A stretch of DNA of 64,000 nt from Bacteroidota bacterium. GTDB taxonomy: Bacteria > Bacteroidota > Bacteroidia > Chitinophagales > Chitinophagaceae. Below, one piece after another: positions 63,892 to 64,000 of the stretch (the first letter of the stretch is position 1; each line of letters opens with the position of its first letter). The DNA lies in assembly GCA_018267545.1 (NCBI GenBank), contig JAFDYG010000490.1, forward strand, positions 42,044 through 106,043, given 5' to 3'. Position numbers and translations under genes: made by a program. The notes beneath the pieces are model-generated. The model did not search any database, had not been told where the DNA came from, and saw only the letters and a program-made list of their open reading frames with translations.

Positions 63892-64000
63892 CTAAAATTG
63901 AAAGTATATAAACGAGCTACTGCTGGCCTGACTCAAAATCAGCAAGATCACCATCACCGACCACAACACACCAGTCGCCCACCAGGGCAGACGATAGGCG
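63892..64000 (-). CDS. C-terminal end of a probable MBOAT O-acyltransferase
   Basis: Only the last 36 codons are inside the window; the gene enters from the right edge. The visible part reads as a transmembrane helix (WWATGVLWSVMVILLILSQ) followed by a short tail ending in SSFIYFQF and a TAG stop. This ending is the usual C-terminus of membrane-bound O-acyltransferases of the AlgI type in Bacteroidota. The identification rests on this short segment only. A hairpin terminator follows. Confidence 0.55.
   Translation of the reverse strand, partial: AYRLPWWATGVLWSVMVILLILSQASSSSFIYFQF

Noticed and set aside
1-64000. tRNA, rRNA, CRISPR array, insertion sequence or prophage
   Set aside because: No cloverleaf, no regularly spaced repeats, no transposase or phage proteins were found on either strand.

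Overview
The window reads as a piece of a Bacteroidota chromosome, most likely from a high-GC member of the Chitinophagaceae (inference, no marker gene is present). The signs are a SusC/SusD pair, an ECF sigma factor with a FecR anti-sigma that carries a C-terminal DUF4974-like region, several TonB receptors with a carboxypeptidase-like N-terminal domain, DUF4249, a TPR-transmembrane-HTH regulator, and a promoter candidate of the Bacteroidota TTG/TAnnTTTG type. I see no rRNA, tRNA, CRISPR array, insertion sequence or phage gene. Coding density is very high. The longest stretch without a gene is 53311-53609 (299 bases), which holds a promoter candidate. The + strand is C-rich through genes of both orientations, which suggests replication-strand asymmetry with the - strand as the leading strand.

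Layout. 1-237: start of a DUF4097-type exported protein (-). 411-2801: MacB/FtsX-type ABC permease (+). 2805-22759: a compact - strand polysaccharide utilisation locus of eight genes, read as VCBS/ASPIC lipoprotein, ECF sigma, FecR anti-sigma, SusC, SusD, GH89 alpha-N-acetylglucosaminidase, a giant GH35-GH92-LamG fusion, and GH95 alpha-fucosidase. Adjacent genes overlap or lie within 18 bases of each other. The enzyme set predicts a glycan with terminal alpha-GlcNAc, beta-Gal, alpha-Man and alpha-Fuc, as in glycoproteins or mucin-like material. 22788-24300: a divergent pair, an exported papain-like protein and a lipoprotein. 24304-29419: DUF1345 membrane protein, a two-subunit molybdenum hydroxylase (IorA/IorB-like) and an M1 peptidase. 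29416-38726: a - strand MoxR/DUF58/BatA/DUF4175 operon that runs into a TldD/PmbA peptidase pair, with a DUF4159 protein divergent from it.

39621-41123: a Gly/Tyr/Pro-rich exported protein and a two-gene AT-richer cassette (GNAT-like protein plus small basic protein). 41218-48318: DUF488 protein, then a four-gene + operon of exported protein, TonB receptor, DUF4249 lipoprotein and an MG2/plug-like protein. 48440-53310: hybrid histidine kinase, tricorn-type S41 protease, small Fe-S protein. 53610-54491: two small exported proteins around a strong bidirectional terminator. 54573-61934: a TPR/HTH regulator followed by a TonB receptor, a beta-helix lipoprotein and a MINPP-like histidine phosphatase, which look like a phosphate-ester scavenging set. 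62086-63750: an ABC-2 exporter pair preceded by three phased direct repeats. 63892-64000: end of an MBOAT-type acyltransferase (-).
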